This document shows, piece by piece, positions 14,983 to 22,572 of a stretch of DNA of 36,553 nucleotides. The translations under genes and the position numbers were made by a program. This stretch comes from a bacterium UBP6_UBA1209 (lineage in GTDB: Bacteria > UBP6 > UBA1177): contig DBXP01000030.1 of the NCBI GenBank assembly GCA_002309575.1, positions 1 through 36,553 of the forward strand, in the 5' to 3' direction. Every line of letters starts with the position of its first letter. Positions within the stretch are counted from its first letter, which is position 1. The notes under the pieces are model-generated. The model saw nothing but the letters and a program-made list of their open reading frames with translations, searched no databases and was not told the origin of the DNA.

Positions 14983-16028
14983 ATTTGGCAGCAAATTTTG
15001 TTGATATCGCCGCTTTCGGCTACGATGAGTTCTTTGCGGCATCTTTCAGAAAGGAGGCGGAGAGCGGAGAGCTCCCGGCGCGTGTCGTCGGACACAACCG
15101 CCATTACTATGAGATCTGCTGCGAAAAGGGCAGGGTTTCGGCAAAAATGAGCGGTGCGATAAGGTATGTTTCGGTCCTGAAGTCAGAGCTTCCTGCCGTC
15201 GGCGACTGGGTCGCAGTCTCGATCCGTCAGGACAAGGGCTATATCCGGCGGGTCCTTCCGAGAAAGAATTATTTTTCACGACGAAGTGCAGGCGGAGTCG
15301 TTGACGAACAGGTCATCGCCGCCAATATCGATACCGCCTTTCTGGTTATGGCGCTCGACGGGAACTATAACCTGAAACGTCTTCAGCGTTACCTTTCAAT
15401 AGCCGCCGCCGCCAGGATAAAGCCGGTGATTCTGCTAACAAAATCAGATATTTGTGAAAATGTAGACGAAAAGATACGCCAGACTGAGGCAATATCCGAA
15501 AAGGTTCCGGTCTACGCCGTTTCGTCGCTTTCAAACGAGAGTTTCGAACTTGTAAATTCACTCGTCAGGCCGAGGGAAACCGCTGTCTTTGTCGGCTCTT
15601 CGGGAGTCGGCAAGTCGACTCTTATCAACCTTCTGCTCGGCGAGGAGCGCCTTGCCACCGGGAAAGTCAGCGCCGCGACGAACAAAGGACAGCACACGAC
15701 TTCGGCCAGAGAGCTTATCCTATTGAAATCAGGCGGTATCGTGATCGATACACCCGGCATGAGGGAGCTTCAGATGTGGCAGGACGAGGAGCTTACCGGC
15801 TTTGAACAGATCGAGGAGCTTGCAAAAATGTGCCGTTTCGCCGACTGCCTTCACGAAACAGAGCCCGACTGCGCCGTCAAACAGGCGATAGAGGAGGGGA
15901 CACTTTCGGCAGAGCTTTTCGAAATGTGGAAAAAACAGCAGTCCGAGACACGCGAGCTCAGGCTTCAAAAAGAAAAATCCCTTAAAATTCTGGAGACAAG
16001 AAGGGCTAAAAGAAAGAGGGGAAAGTAG
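14973..16028 (+). CDS. rsgA: Ribosome small subunit-dependent GTPase RsgA
   Basis: RsgA is a circularly permuted GTPase that acts late in 30S subunit maturation. The product has 351 residues from GTG 14973; a TTG at 14985 is an alternative start, and neither has a strong binding site. An OB-fold region (about 35-105, VGDWVAV) precedes the GTPase motifs in permuted order: LTKSD (G4), GSSGVGKST (208-216, G1) and DTPGMREL (G3). The zinc-binding element follows as Cys287, Cys292, His294 and Cys300. The basic C-terminal helix ends in KRKRGK. The stop codon lies in the loop of a transcription terminator. Confidence 0.94.
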   Translation: MQVDLAANFVDIAAFGYDEFFAASFRKEAESGELPARVVGHNRHYYEICCEKGRVSAKMSGAIRYVSVLKSELPAVGDWVAVSIRQDKGYIRRVLPRKNYFSRRSAGGVVDEQVIAANIDTAFLVMALDGNYNLKRLQRYLSIAAAARIKPVILLTKSDICENVDEKIRQTEAISEKVPVYAVSSLSNESFELVNSLVRPRETAVFVGSSGVGKSTLINLLLGEERLATGKVSAATNKGQHTTSARELILLKSGGIVIDTPGMRELQMWQDEELTGFEQIEELAKMCRFADCLHETEPDCAVKQAIEEGTLSAELFEMWKKQQSETRELRLQKEKSLKILETRRAKRKRGK

Positions 16029-16044
16029 TTATCCCTCTGTTTTT
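16015..16044. terminator. Probable bidirectional intrinsic terminator between rsgA and alr
   Basis: AGAGGG (16015-16020) pairs with CCCTCT (16033-16038), followed on the plus strand by GTTTTT. On the minus strand the same stem is followed by a T-rich stretch (TTCTTTT). The rsgA stop codon (16026-16028) lies in the loop. It serves two convergent operons only 14 nt apart. Confidence 0.65.
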
Positions 16045-17197
16045 ATTCAACGATTATTCTTGTGATGTGTTCAGGAAGGCGGGCGACGACCTCGTAATTG
16101 ATCGTTCCTGCGAGTGATGCGATATCCTCGGCGCGGATGATCTGGTCTCCCTGACTGCCGATCAGAACGACCTCGTCTTCGACAGCTGCTTCAGGAATGT
16201 CTGTGACATCAACGGTCGTGAGGTTCATCGCTATCCTGCCGATGACAGGTGCGCGTTTGCCGTGAATGAGGACGTAACCCTGGTTCGAGAGATGCCTGTC
16301 GTAGCCGTCGCTGTAGCCTATCGGAAGTATCGCGATCGTTGATTCGCGTGTCATCTGGTGCGAGCAGCCGTAGCCGACAAAGTCGCCTGCGTTGATCTTT
16401 TTGATCTGCCCGATCACTGTTTTCCAGCTCAGAACAGGTGTAAGGATGTGCTCGTCGCCGTGACCGAACTCGGTGATGTAGGAGAGATAGGTCTCTTTGG
16501 ACGGCCAGAGACCGTACTGCGCGATCCCGAGCCGGATCATGTTGAAGTGCGTCTTCGTGAAGATCGTTGCCGCCGCGCTTGACGCAAAGTGGAGGTCAAA
16601 ACCCGAGAAACCGGCGTTTCTGATGAGCGAGACCTCGTTCTTGAAGCGTTCGATCTGCATTTTCGCATAGGAGTGGTCGGTCGTGTCTTCAATGTTGGCG
16701 AAGTGGCTGTATGCCGCCCTGAGCTTTACATGTTCGCACTTTTTCAGCACGTCGAGGAATGCAAGAAGTGCGCTGCCGGATATCCCCTGACGGTTCGTCC
16801 CGGTTTCCAGTTTTAAGTGGATGTTGAAGATTCTACCGGCCTTTTTTGCCAGTTCCTCATAAAGTTCAAGGTTTTCGATGTTGTAGCAGACGACCTCGAT
16901 GTCGTTTTTTACAGCCGCCTCGGCAAAGCATTTGATTGTCGGTCCGAGGACGACGATCCTCTGCCTGAAACCGTTTTTGCGGAGTGCAAGAGCCTCGCTG
17001 ATGCTGTGAACGCAAAAGATTTTTACCCCGAACTCGTCGGCGAGGCTGGCGATCTCCAGCATTCCGTGACCGTAGGCGTTCGCCTTGATGACGACGGAGA
17101 GATCTGTGCCCGGCATAAGGCGGTTCTTGAAGAACTCAAGGTTTTTGCGGTATGCCGAGCGTGAGATCTCTATCCAGTTTGAATAGTGGGCATCCAT
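16043..17197 (-). CDS. alr: Alanine racemase
   Basis: This PLP enzyme makes D-alanine for peptidoglycan. The product has 384 residues. The PLP-binding lysine is Lys38 in VVIKANAYGHG. The fold-type III barrel motifs continue with HLKLETGTNRQG and IRLGIAQYGLWP. The C-terminal domain has YGCSHQMTRE, LPIGYSDGYDR, and GRIAMNLTTVDVTD, where Met replaces the common GRVSMD pattern in part. It starts 2 nt after the enolase stop on the same strand, so it is cotranscribed with eno. It probably depends on the eno promoter. Confidence 0.92.
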   Translation of the reverse strand: MDAHYSNWIEISRSAYRKNLEFFKNRLMPGTDLSVVIKANAYGHGMLEIASLADEFGVKIFCVHSISEALALRKNGFRQRIVVLGPTIKCFAEAAVKNDIEVVCYNIENLELYEELAKKAGRIFNIHLKLETGTNRQGISGSALLAFLDVLKKCEHVKLRAAYSHFANIEDTTDHSYAKMQIERFKNEVSLIRNAGFSGFDLHFASSAAATIFTKTHFNMIRLGIAQYGLWPSKETYLSYITEFGHGDEHILTPVLSWKTVIGQIKKINAGDFVGYGCSHQMTRESTIAILPIGYSDGYDRHLSNQGYVLIHGKRAPVIGRIAMNLTTVDVTDIPEAAVEDEVVLIGSQGDQIIRAEDIASLAGTINYEVVARLPEHITRIIVE

Positions 17198-17199
17198 TA

Positions 17200-18504
17200 T
17201 TACTCTTCTTCTTCAGCGTCCGGATCTTCAAAAAGAATGTCAGCGCCCGGATAGTAGCCGCCGTTGTCCTCAAGAAGCTCTTCGATCCTGAGGAGCTGGT
17301 TGTACTTCGCGATCCTTTCGCTTCTGCAGAGGCTGCCGGTCTTGATCTGGCCTGCGTTTACCGCAACTGCGAGGTCGGCGATGAAGGTGTCTTCGGTCTC
17401 GCCGCTTCTGTGGCTGACAACTGTCGAGTAGCCGGATTTGTGGGCGATTTCGATGGTGTCGAGTGTCTCGGAGAGTGTGCCGATCTGGTTGAGCTTGATC
17501 AGAACAGCGTTTGCTACGCCGTACTCGATGCCTGCGCCGAGTCTCTCGATGTTGGTTACAAAGAGGTCGTCTCCGACGATCTGGATCTTGTCGCCGAGTC
17601 TGTCTGTCATCAGCTTCCAGCCCTCCCAGTCGTCTTCAGCCATACCGTCTTCGATCGAGAAGATCGGGTACTTTTCAACGAGCTTTTCATAGTATTCGAC
17701 CATCTGCTCAGCCGTTTTTGAAGGTGCACCGGACTTTTTGAATTTGTAGATCCCGTCCTCGTAAAGTTCGGAAGCAGCGACGTCAAGTGCAAGAACGACA
17801 TCACGGCCGGGAACATATCCAGCCTCTTCGATAGCCGCTACAATGACCTGAAGAGCCTCTTCGTCGTTAGCAAGGTTCGGTGCGAAGCCGCCCTCGTCGC
17901 CTACACCTGTCGCGAAACCGTTCTTCTTGAGGATCTTCTTGAGCGAATGGAAGACCTCTGTCGCCATCCTGAGACCTTCGCGGAATGAATCTGCACCGAC
18001 CGGCATGACCATGAACTCCTGGATATCAACGGTGTTGTCAGCGTGCTGGCCGCCGTTGAGGATGTTGCACATCGGAACAGGAAGGGTGTTTGCGCCGAGT
18101 CCTCCGATGTAGCGGTAAAGCGGGATGCCGAGCGAAAGCGCAGCGGCTCTTGCAACAGCCATGGAAACGCCGAGCATCGCGTTTGCTCCGAGGTTCGATT
18201 TGTTTTCGGTGCCGTCAAGCTCGATCATCGTTTCGTCGATCATTCTCTGGTCGAGAGCATTCATACCGACGATCTCTTCAGCAATTTTCTCAATATTTTC
18301 AACAGCATTGATAACACCCTTGCCGAGAAATCTCTTTTTGTCGCCGTCTCTGAGCTCAAGAGCCTCGTGAACGCCTGTGCTTGCTCCGCTCGGAACCATC
18401 GCAGTCGTGACAACGCCGTTTGCAAGCTCGATTTCGACCTCAACAGTCGGATTTCCTCTTGAATCAAGAACCTCTCTGCCTTTAAGTCTCATAATTTCGG
18501 TCAT
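17200..18504 (-). CDS. eno: Enolase (phosphopyruvate hydratase)
   Basis: Enolase converts 2-phosphoglycerate to phosphoenolpyruvate. The 434-residue length is normal. Conserved features run along the whole protein: REVLDSRGNPTVEVE, VPSGASTGVHEALELRD, GANAMLGVSMA, SIEDGMAEDDW, GDDLFVTN, the signature LIKLNQIGTLSETL, and SHRSGETEDTFIADLAV. The C-terminus ends in an acidic tail (DPDAEEEE). AGGAG (18512-18516) sits upstream of the ATG, and a good promoter lies at 18547-18574. It forms a two-gene unit with alr. Confidence 0.97.
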   Translation of the reverse strand: MTEIMRLKGREVLDSRGNPTVEVEIELANGVVTTAMVPSGASTGVHEALELRDGDKKRFLGKGVINAVENIEKIAEEIVGMNALDQRMIDETMIELDGTENKSNLGANAMLGVSMAVARAAALSLGIPLYRYIGGLGANTLPVPMCNILNGGQHADNTVDIQEFMVMPVGADSFREGLRMATEVFHSLKKILKKNGFATGVGDEGGFAPNLANDEEALQVIVAAIEEAGYVPGRDVVLALDVAASELYEDGIYKFKKSGAPSKTAEQMVEYYEKLVEKYPIFSIEDGMAEDDWEGWKLMTDRLGDKIQIVGDDLFVTNIERLGAGIEYGVANAVLIKLNQIGTLSETLDTIEIAHKSGYSTVVSHRSGETEDTFIADLAVAVNAGQIKTGSLCRSERIAKYNQLLRIEELLEDNGGYYPGADILFEDPDAEEEE

Positions 18505-18546
18505 TTTTAAATCTCCTAAAAATAAGGTTAATAAAAAGAACGCGGA

Positions 18547-18574
18547 ATTATAGTTGCAAGCGATTTATTAACAA
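18547..18574 (-). promoter_or_regulatory. Sigma70-type promoter of eno-alr
   Basis: On the minus strand TTGTTA (18569-18574), a 16-nt spacer and a perfect TATAAT (18547-18552) lie 43 nt upstream of the enolase ATG. The predicted start near 18540 leaves a short untranslated leader containing AGGAG. Confidence 0.65.
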
Positions 18575-18691
18575 GAAAAAATGGGGAAGAAAAAAGGGCT
18601 GGAATGTTACAGCAGCCACCCCTTATAGACCGGCAGATAAATGATCCCGACTTTTCCTCAAGATCTTTAAGAAGTGCCGCAGACCGCGAAT

Positions 18692-18712
18692 GAGCCGTTT
18701 CCGAAACGGCTC
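18692..18712. other. 9-bp perfect hairpin in the lipoprotein-eno gap
   Basis: GAGCCGTTT (18692-18700) and AAACGGCTC (18704-18712) form a perfect stem with a CCG loop, about 30 nt past the stop codon of the DUF1566 lipoprotein gene (minus strand). It has no T-run in either direction, so it may stabilise the 3' end or be part of an intergenic repeat rather than a classical terminator. Confidence 0.4.
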
Positions 18713-18741
18713 CACAAAATGAGGTTTCTGAGGAACGAGCT

Positions 18742-19746
18742 CTACCTGACACACCTGACACTGTTGTAGCCGTCCTTAACGCTGTCGTGCATAATCCCAT
18801 TAATGACATCCATGATCCATGCGCCGTTCGTATAGCAGACATTGGTAGAGGAAGACCAGAACCATCCGATCGGCGTATCAGGGAAATATGAATACGGTGA
18901 ATCAGATTTTTCATAGTTCATTAGGGAAAAAAGCTCGTTTTTGTTAGGCAGTCTCCAGTCGGAATATCCCGCATAAGTCGAATCTTCGCAGTATTTCAGT
19001 GCCTGCTGCCATGTCTTGTCCGTTACATACTCTTTCTGCCACATGAGACCCGTTCTATTGTCGGTCACAAACTTGCCGTCCGAAGATGTTGTGAAATCAC
19101 TTGATATAGCAGGCTGTATCTCATCACCGCTGACACAAAGAACTTTGTAAGTTTCGGTTTTCGAGTATGCACTTGAATCATACCCGTGATAGTTTCCATA
19201 ATAAGGCACAAATACATAAGCATAACTCGCATCTCCTTTGTACTCTTTCGATGTCCAGAAATAGGAGCTGCTCGATGTAGGCATTCCCGTGAAATTGGAG
19301 TTTGTTGCCGGATTGTACATGCTGTTGTCAACGATTGTCATAAATTCAAGCGGACTCGGAACACGCCATGTTTTGATGCCGCCGTATTTCGAGCTGTTCA
19401 AATCAGCACAGTGGTTCGATGCATCATCCCAAGTGTAGGTGTCTTCTGACGGCGATTGTTCCCAAACAAGACCTGTATTGTTATCAATAACTGTGCCTGA
19501 CTGAGCACCAGTGCCCGCGGTGAAGCTCTGGGCTGTACATTTGCTCGTATACTGCGTATCCTGACCGAAAAAGTCTGCATTTGACGAGGTCGGACAAGTG
19601 ATTGACGAAGAATCATTATAGCAGAGAGTCTGACCTGTACAGATTTTTGCAGTGTCGCTGCCGTCAGCGGGCTTTGAACCGCCGCCGCATGAAATCATTA
19701 GAAGCATTGCTGCAAGAACAGCAAAAAAAATAAAAGACTTTTTCAT
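18742..19746 (-). CDS. Lipoprotein with two DUF1566 (Lcl C-terminal) domains
   Basis: The product has 334 residues. The signal peptide ends in a lipobox MISC with lipidated Cys20, followed by a Gly/Ser linker and a short Cys-containing segment (TGQTLCYNDSSS). Two DUF1566-type repeats follow. The first (about 88-205) has TGLVWEQSPSEDTYTWDDA and WRVPSPLEFMTIVD; the second (about 215-334) has TGLMWQKEY, DWRLPNKNELFSLMNY, and FWSSS. The family is common in surface proteins of unknown ligand; some members resemble sulfatase-modifying or C-type-lectin folds. It has its own promoter and appears monocistronic. Confidence 0.85.
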   Translation of the reverse strand: MKKSFIFFAVLAAMLLMISCGGGSKPADGSDTAKICTGQTLCYNDSSSITCPTSSNADFFGQDTQYTSKCTAQSFTAGTGAQSGTVIDNNTGLVWEQSPSEDTYTWDDASNHCADLNSSKYGGIKTWRVPSPLEFMTIVDNSMYNPATNSNFTGMPTSSSSYFWTSKEYKGDASYAYVFVPYYGNYHGYDSSAYSKTETYKVLCVSGDEIQPAISSDFTTSSDGKFVTDNRTGLMWQKEYVTDKTWQQALKYCEDSTYAGYSDWRLPNKNELFSLMNYEKSDSPYSYFPDTPIGWFWSSSTNVCYTNGAWIMDVINGIMHDSVKDGYNSVRCVR

Positions 19747-19781
19747 TTTTCCTCTCTAAAAGCGGTAACTTACGGTTTTCG

Positions 19782-19809
19782 ATAATAGAGAAGAGCGGTT
19801 GAAAAGCAA
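19782..19809 (-). promoter_or_regulatory. Candidate sigma70-type promoter of the DUF1566 lipoprotein
   Basis: On the minus strand TTGCTT (19804-19809), a 16-nt spacer and TATTAT (19782-19787) lie 36 nt upstream of the ATG. The ribosome binding site is GAGAGG, just upstream of the start. Confidence 0.45.
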
Positions 19810-19861
19810 ATTCAGCTGATGAATATCAAAAAAATCTTTCTGTCAACTCGGAAGTTTTCCG

Positions 19862-19883
19862 ACGCTTATAGGTGGTGTGAATG
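19862..19883 (+). repeat. Dispersed intergenic element, copy 4 (upstream of the central operon)
   Basis: The core is ACGCTTATAGG then TGGTGTGAATG. It is preceded by TTTTCCG as in copies 2 and 3, and followed by GGTTCTTT. It lies 46 nt upstream of the -35 of the operon promoter and about 18 kb away from the other copies. Confidence 0.5.
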
Positions 19884-19929
19884 GTTCTTTGCGGCAAGAA
19901 GGCTTTTTAGTCGGTTACGAAAAAAATCC

Positions 19930-19957
19930 TTGACACGAAGTTCTATTTTTCTATAAC
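19930..19957 (+). promoter_or_regulatory. Strong sigma70-type promoter of the central operon
   Basis: TTGACA (19930-19935, perfect), a 16-nt spacer and TATAAC (19952-19957, five of six) predict a transcript start near 19963. That leaves a leader of about 187 nt before the first start codon, long enough for the structured RNA described next. Confidence 0.65.
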
Positions 19958-19962
19958 TATCC

Positions 19963-20149
19963 GCTTCGTTAGGTTCGTTAAGAGCGAAAGTCTTGAACAG
20001 GGTTTTGCTTCCCCTGTTATACTTCGCCTCATCGAAAGATGGACGGAGGGACTAACCTAATAAAAGTAAGCAAAGATCAGGAAATTTTCCCCAAAATTAA
20101 ATTTCCTTCTTTGCAAGGTAAATAACAACAGACTTTAAAGGAGGAAATC
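19963..20149 (+). ncRNA. Structured 5' leader, candidate riboswitch or other cis-regulatory RNA
   Basis: Hand pairing gives a three-way-junction-like domain. P1 is GTTAGGTT (19968-19975) with AACCTAAT (20054-20061). P2 is GCGAAAGT (19984-19991, one bulged A) with ACTTCGC (20021-20027). P3, on top of P2, is AACAGGG (19996-20002) with CCCTGTT (20012-20018). P4 is CATC/GATG (20030-20041) capped by a GAAA tetraloop. The strand from P4 back to P1 is purine-rich (GACGGAGGGACT, 20042-20053), a typical place for a ligand or tertiary contact. Downstream lie two exclusive hairpins (20070-20148). It does not match the conserved cores of SAM-I, TPP, cobalamin, FMN, lysine, c-di-GMP-I or guanidine-I as I know them. 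No energy calculation or covariation was possible. Confidence 0.5.
20070..20148 (+). promoter_or_regulatory. Two mutually exclusive hairpins controlling the ribosome binding site
   Basis: The sequestering form pairs 20101-20113 with 20136-20148, 13 consecutive pairs including two G-U, and buries AAAGGAGGAA immediately upstream of ATG 20150. The alternative form pairs GCAAAG and GGAAATTT (20070-20075, 20080-20087) with AAATTTCC and CTTTGC (20099-20106, 20109-20114). It uses the same anti-Shine-Dalgarno strand and frees the binding site. This is the layout expected of a translational switch. Confidence 0.5.
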
Positions 20150-20338
20150 ATGTTTCATCTTCGTTTCGATGGCAAAAATTGCCTTGGGAGTGACGGCAAA
20201 CCGAAAAACCGCTATTTGACTTATGCGAACGCAGAATCAGCCAGATTGTATAGAGAAAAGATGTCCGGCATTCGTTTGCGTGTGTATCAATGTGATATCT
20301 GCGGATATTTTCATCTGACAAAAAAGCAAGAACTATAA
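20150..20338 (+). CDS. 62-residue CxxC/H (zinc-ribbon-like) small protein
   Basis: ATG 20150 follows a near-ideal AAGGAGG (20138-20144) that can be hidden in the leader hairpin. The product is basic. The segment YQCDICGYFHLT (46-57) holds Cys48, Cys51 and His55, with Cys11 as a possible fourth ligand. Residues 22-40 (YLTYANAESARLYREKMSG) are a likely helix. Small proteins ending in a Y-x-CxxC-x3-H-L pattern are widespread in bacteria and phages and have no assigned function as far as I know. It is 14 nt upstream of the glycosyltransferase-radical SAM gene and shares its promoter, so it is the first gene of the operon. A regulatory or RNA-binding role is a guess. Confidence 0.75.
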   Translation: MFHLRFDGKNCLGSDGKPKNRYLTYANAESARLYREKMSGIRLRVYQCDICGYFHLTKKQEL

Positions 20339-20352
20339 CACAAGGAGGTTTG

Positions 20353-22572
20353 ATGCGCATACTCATAGTAATTCACGGATATCCGCCGTTTTATATGGCA
20401 GGTTCCGAGGTCTATACCTACAATCTTGCAAGAGAACTTGCGAAAACCAACGATGTCTTTGTGTTTCACCGAATCGAAGACAAAACGAAGCCGCTTTATT
20501 GGCACAAAGATACGAGAGAAAGCGGCGTGAGCATCCGTTATATCAACAATTACGAGCCGGAAAACGCCACATTCTATGACAAATATCTCAATCCCGTGAT
20601 TGATGACGCATTCCGCGATTATGTAAAACTTATTCAACCTGATGTTGTCCATGTCGGCCACTTGTCGCATCTTTCAACACAGATCCCGATTATTGCAAAA
20701 ATGGAATTCGGACTTCCGGTCCTGTTCACGATTCATGATTTCTGGATGTTCTGTCACCGCGGTCAGCTGATAAATCCGAAAGACTGGCAGATCTGCCCTC
20801 TGCCGAATATCAGCCAATGCACTGAATGTGCTGCTTTTCACTACAAAAAACCCGATTTCAGCACAGAACTTATAAAAGAGCGCGACGAGCATATCCGCAA
20901 TGTTTTTGACTGCATCGATGTATTCTTCGCTCCTTCACACACTTTGGAAAAATTCTTTATTGATATGGGTGTAGAACCGGAAAAAATCTTTTATTCAAAA
21001 TACGGATTCAACACTTCCAATATTCAAAAACATCCGAAATTACTGCACGAAAAGATCACTTTCGGTTTCACGGGGCGCATTATCTATACAAAAGGAGTCC
21101 ATCTTCTGTGCGAAGCGTTCAGCAAAGTACAGGGCAATGCCGGACTTGTGATCTGGGGCGATACAGAGAGTGAATACGGTCTGGATCTGGTCAAAAAATA
21201 TTCCTGCGAAAACATCGAATTCAAGGGGAAATATCACAATGACAAATTGCAGGAAGTCCTTGATTCTTTTGATGTTCTTGTCTGTCCTTCGATATGGCTT
21301 GAAAATGCGCCGCTTGTGATCCAGGAAGCCCAGGCAGCTGAAATTCCTGTTCTTGTGAGCGACAAAGGAGGAATGGCGGAACTGGTGCATGACGGAATCG
21401 ACGGTTTTACATTCAAACTCGGGGATACGGATGATCTGCGCTCCAAAATGCAGGATATTGTTGATGATCCGCAGAAGCTGCTTAACTTGAAAACTCCGAT
21501 AGAAAAAGTCCGTTCCATGAAAGATGATGCCGCTTTCTGCATTCAGAAATACTCGGAACTGTCAAAGAAAAAAGTTACTTACCCCCACCGCCCGGCACCG
21601 TGGAGAGTGACTTTCATCACGAATCCCGACAAATGCAACCTTCACTGCAAAATGTGTGACACCTTTTCTGCCGACAACCGCATCAGGCTGAAAAAATCCA
21701 GTCGTCCGGAGATGGATTTCGCCGTTATCGAAAAGACCGTGAATCTTCTTGCTCCGCACGGACTCAAGGAAATAATCCCCTCAACAATGGGTGAGCCGCT
21801 TTTGTATTCGAACTTCGAAGATCTGATAGAGCTGTGCCGCAGGAACAACATAAAAATGAACCTCACTACAAACGGAACATTCCCGCAAAAAGGCGTGGAT
21901 TTCTGGGCTCCGAAACTTTTGGAGGTGATTTCCGATGTAAAATTCAGCATCAACGGGATAAATCCTGAAATAAACGAAAGTATCATGTGCGGAATCGACA
22001 CCGGAAAGCAGCTGCGGAACATTGAATATTATCTGAATCTCCGCAAGAAACTCGGCATAAACAGCACCGTCACGCTTCAGTGCACCTTCATGAAGTCCAA
22101 CCTTTACGAACTGAAGAACATCATTCTCTGGGGAATCGAACACGGTGTAGACAGGATCAAAGGGCATCATTTGTGGAAAACGGCCGATTCTCTGGAAAAT
22201 GAAATGCTCAGGACTCAGGAAAATGCCCCGCTTTGGAACACTGTCTGCGAAGAATGCCGCCAAACCGCCGAAGGCAGAATCAAACTGGAGAATTTCACGC
22301 CAGTTGATTTGAACGAACCTGCCCTTGATGCAAGCGACACAATATGTAAGTTTCTCGGAAAAGAACTATGGATAGAATACGACGGCTCTTACCAGATCTG
22401 CTGCTGCCCGGACGAAGTACGCAGAGAGTTCGGCGATTTCGGCAACGTCGCTGAACTTTCCCCTCTTGAAATGTGGAACGGCGGGAAATACCGTGACTTT
22501 ATCGCAAAATGGGGAGAAAGCGACAACTGCAAAAAATGCAATATGAGGAGAAAAGGGGAGATTGGCAAATGA
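20353..22572 (+). CDS. Fusion of GT4-type glycosyltransferase and radical SAM/SPASM enzyme
   Basis: ATG 20353 follows AAGGAGG; the product has 739 residues. Residues 1-400 are a GT-B, GT4-type glycosyltransferase. The start is MRILIVIHGYPP with a Gly-Ser-Glu loop; FGFTGRIIYTKGVHLL opens the donor domain; and the EX7E motif is Glu317-Glu325, with a following DKGGMAELV. Residues about 415-739 are a radical SAM enzyme with the cluster motif CNLHCKMC (Cys428, 432, 435), a GEPLLYS motif, and a Cys-rich C-terminus (ICCCPDE, CKKCNMRR) typical of SPASM auxiliary clusters. Both halves look intact. SPASM enzymes modify peptides, sugars or cofactors, so the fusion may glycosylate and radically modify one acceptor. 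It overlaps the next gene as ATGA. Confidence 0.9.
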   Translation: MRILIVIHGYPPFYMAGSEVYTYNLARELAKTNDVFVFHRIEDKTKPLYWHKDTRESGVSIRYINNYEPENATFYDKYLNPVIDDAFRDYVKLIQPDVVHVGHLSHLSTQIPIIAKMEFGLPVLFTIHDFWMFCHRGQLINPKDWQICPLPNISQCTECAAFHYKKPDFSTELIKERDEHIRNVFDCIDVFFAPSHTLEKFFIDMGVEPEKIFYSKYGFNTSNIQKHPKLLHEKITFGFTGRIIYTKGVHLLCEAFSKVQGNAGLVIWGDTESEYGLDLVKKYSCENIEFKGKYHNDKLQEVLDSFDVLVCPSIWLENAPLVIQEAQAAEIPVLVSDKGGMAELVHDGIDGFTFKLGDTDDLRSKMQDIVDDPQKLLNLKTPIEKVRSMKDDAAFCIQKYSELSKKKVTYPHRPAPWRVTFITNPDKCNLHCKMCDTFSADNRIRLKKSSRPEMDFAVIEKTVNLLAPHGLKEIIPSTMGEPLLYSNFEDLIELCRRNNIKMNLTTNGTFPQKGVDFWAPKLLEVISDVKFSINGINPEINESIMCGIDTGKQLRNIEYYLNLRKKLGINSTVTLQCTFMKSNLYELKNIILWGIEHGVDRIKGHHLWKTADSLENEMLRTQENAPLWNTVCEECRQTAEGRIKLENFTPVDLNEPALDASDTICKFLGKELWIEYDGSYQICCCPDEVRREFGDFGNVAELSPLEMWNGGKYRDFIAKWGESDNCKKCNMRRKGEIGK

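Noticed and set aside
18528..18914. Minus-strand frame crossing the end of the DUF1566 lipoprotein and the following gap
   Set aside because: Most of it is an out-of-frame reading of the lipoprotein gene; the rest covers the 9-bp hairpin and the eno promoter region.
19963..20061. Leader domain read as a SAM-I riboswitch because of the GGACGGAGGGACT stretch
   Set aside because: The AGAGNGG and GGCCC/GATG-AACC elements of SAM-I and its four-way junction are not found; only a short purine run resembles it.
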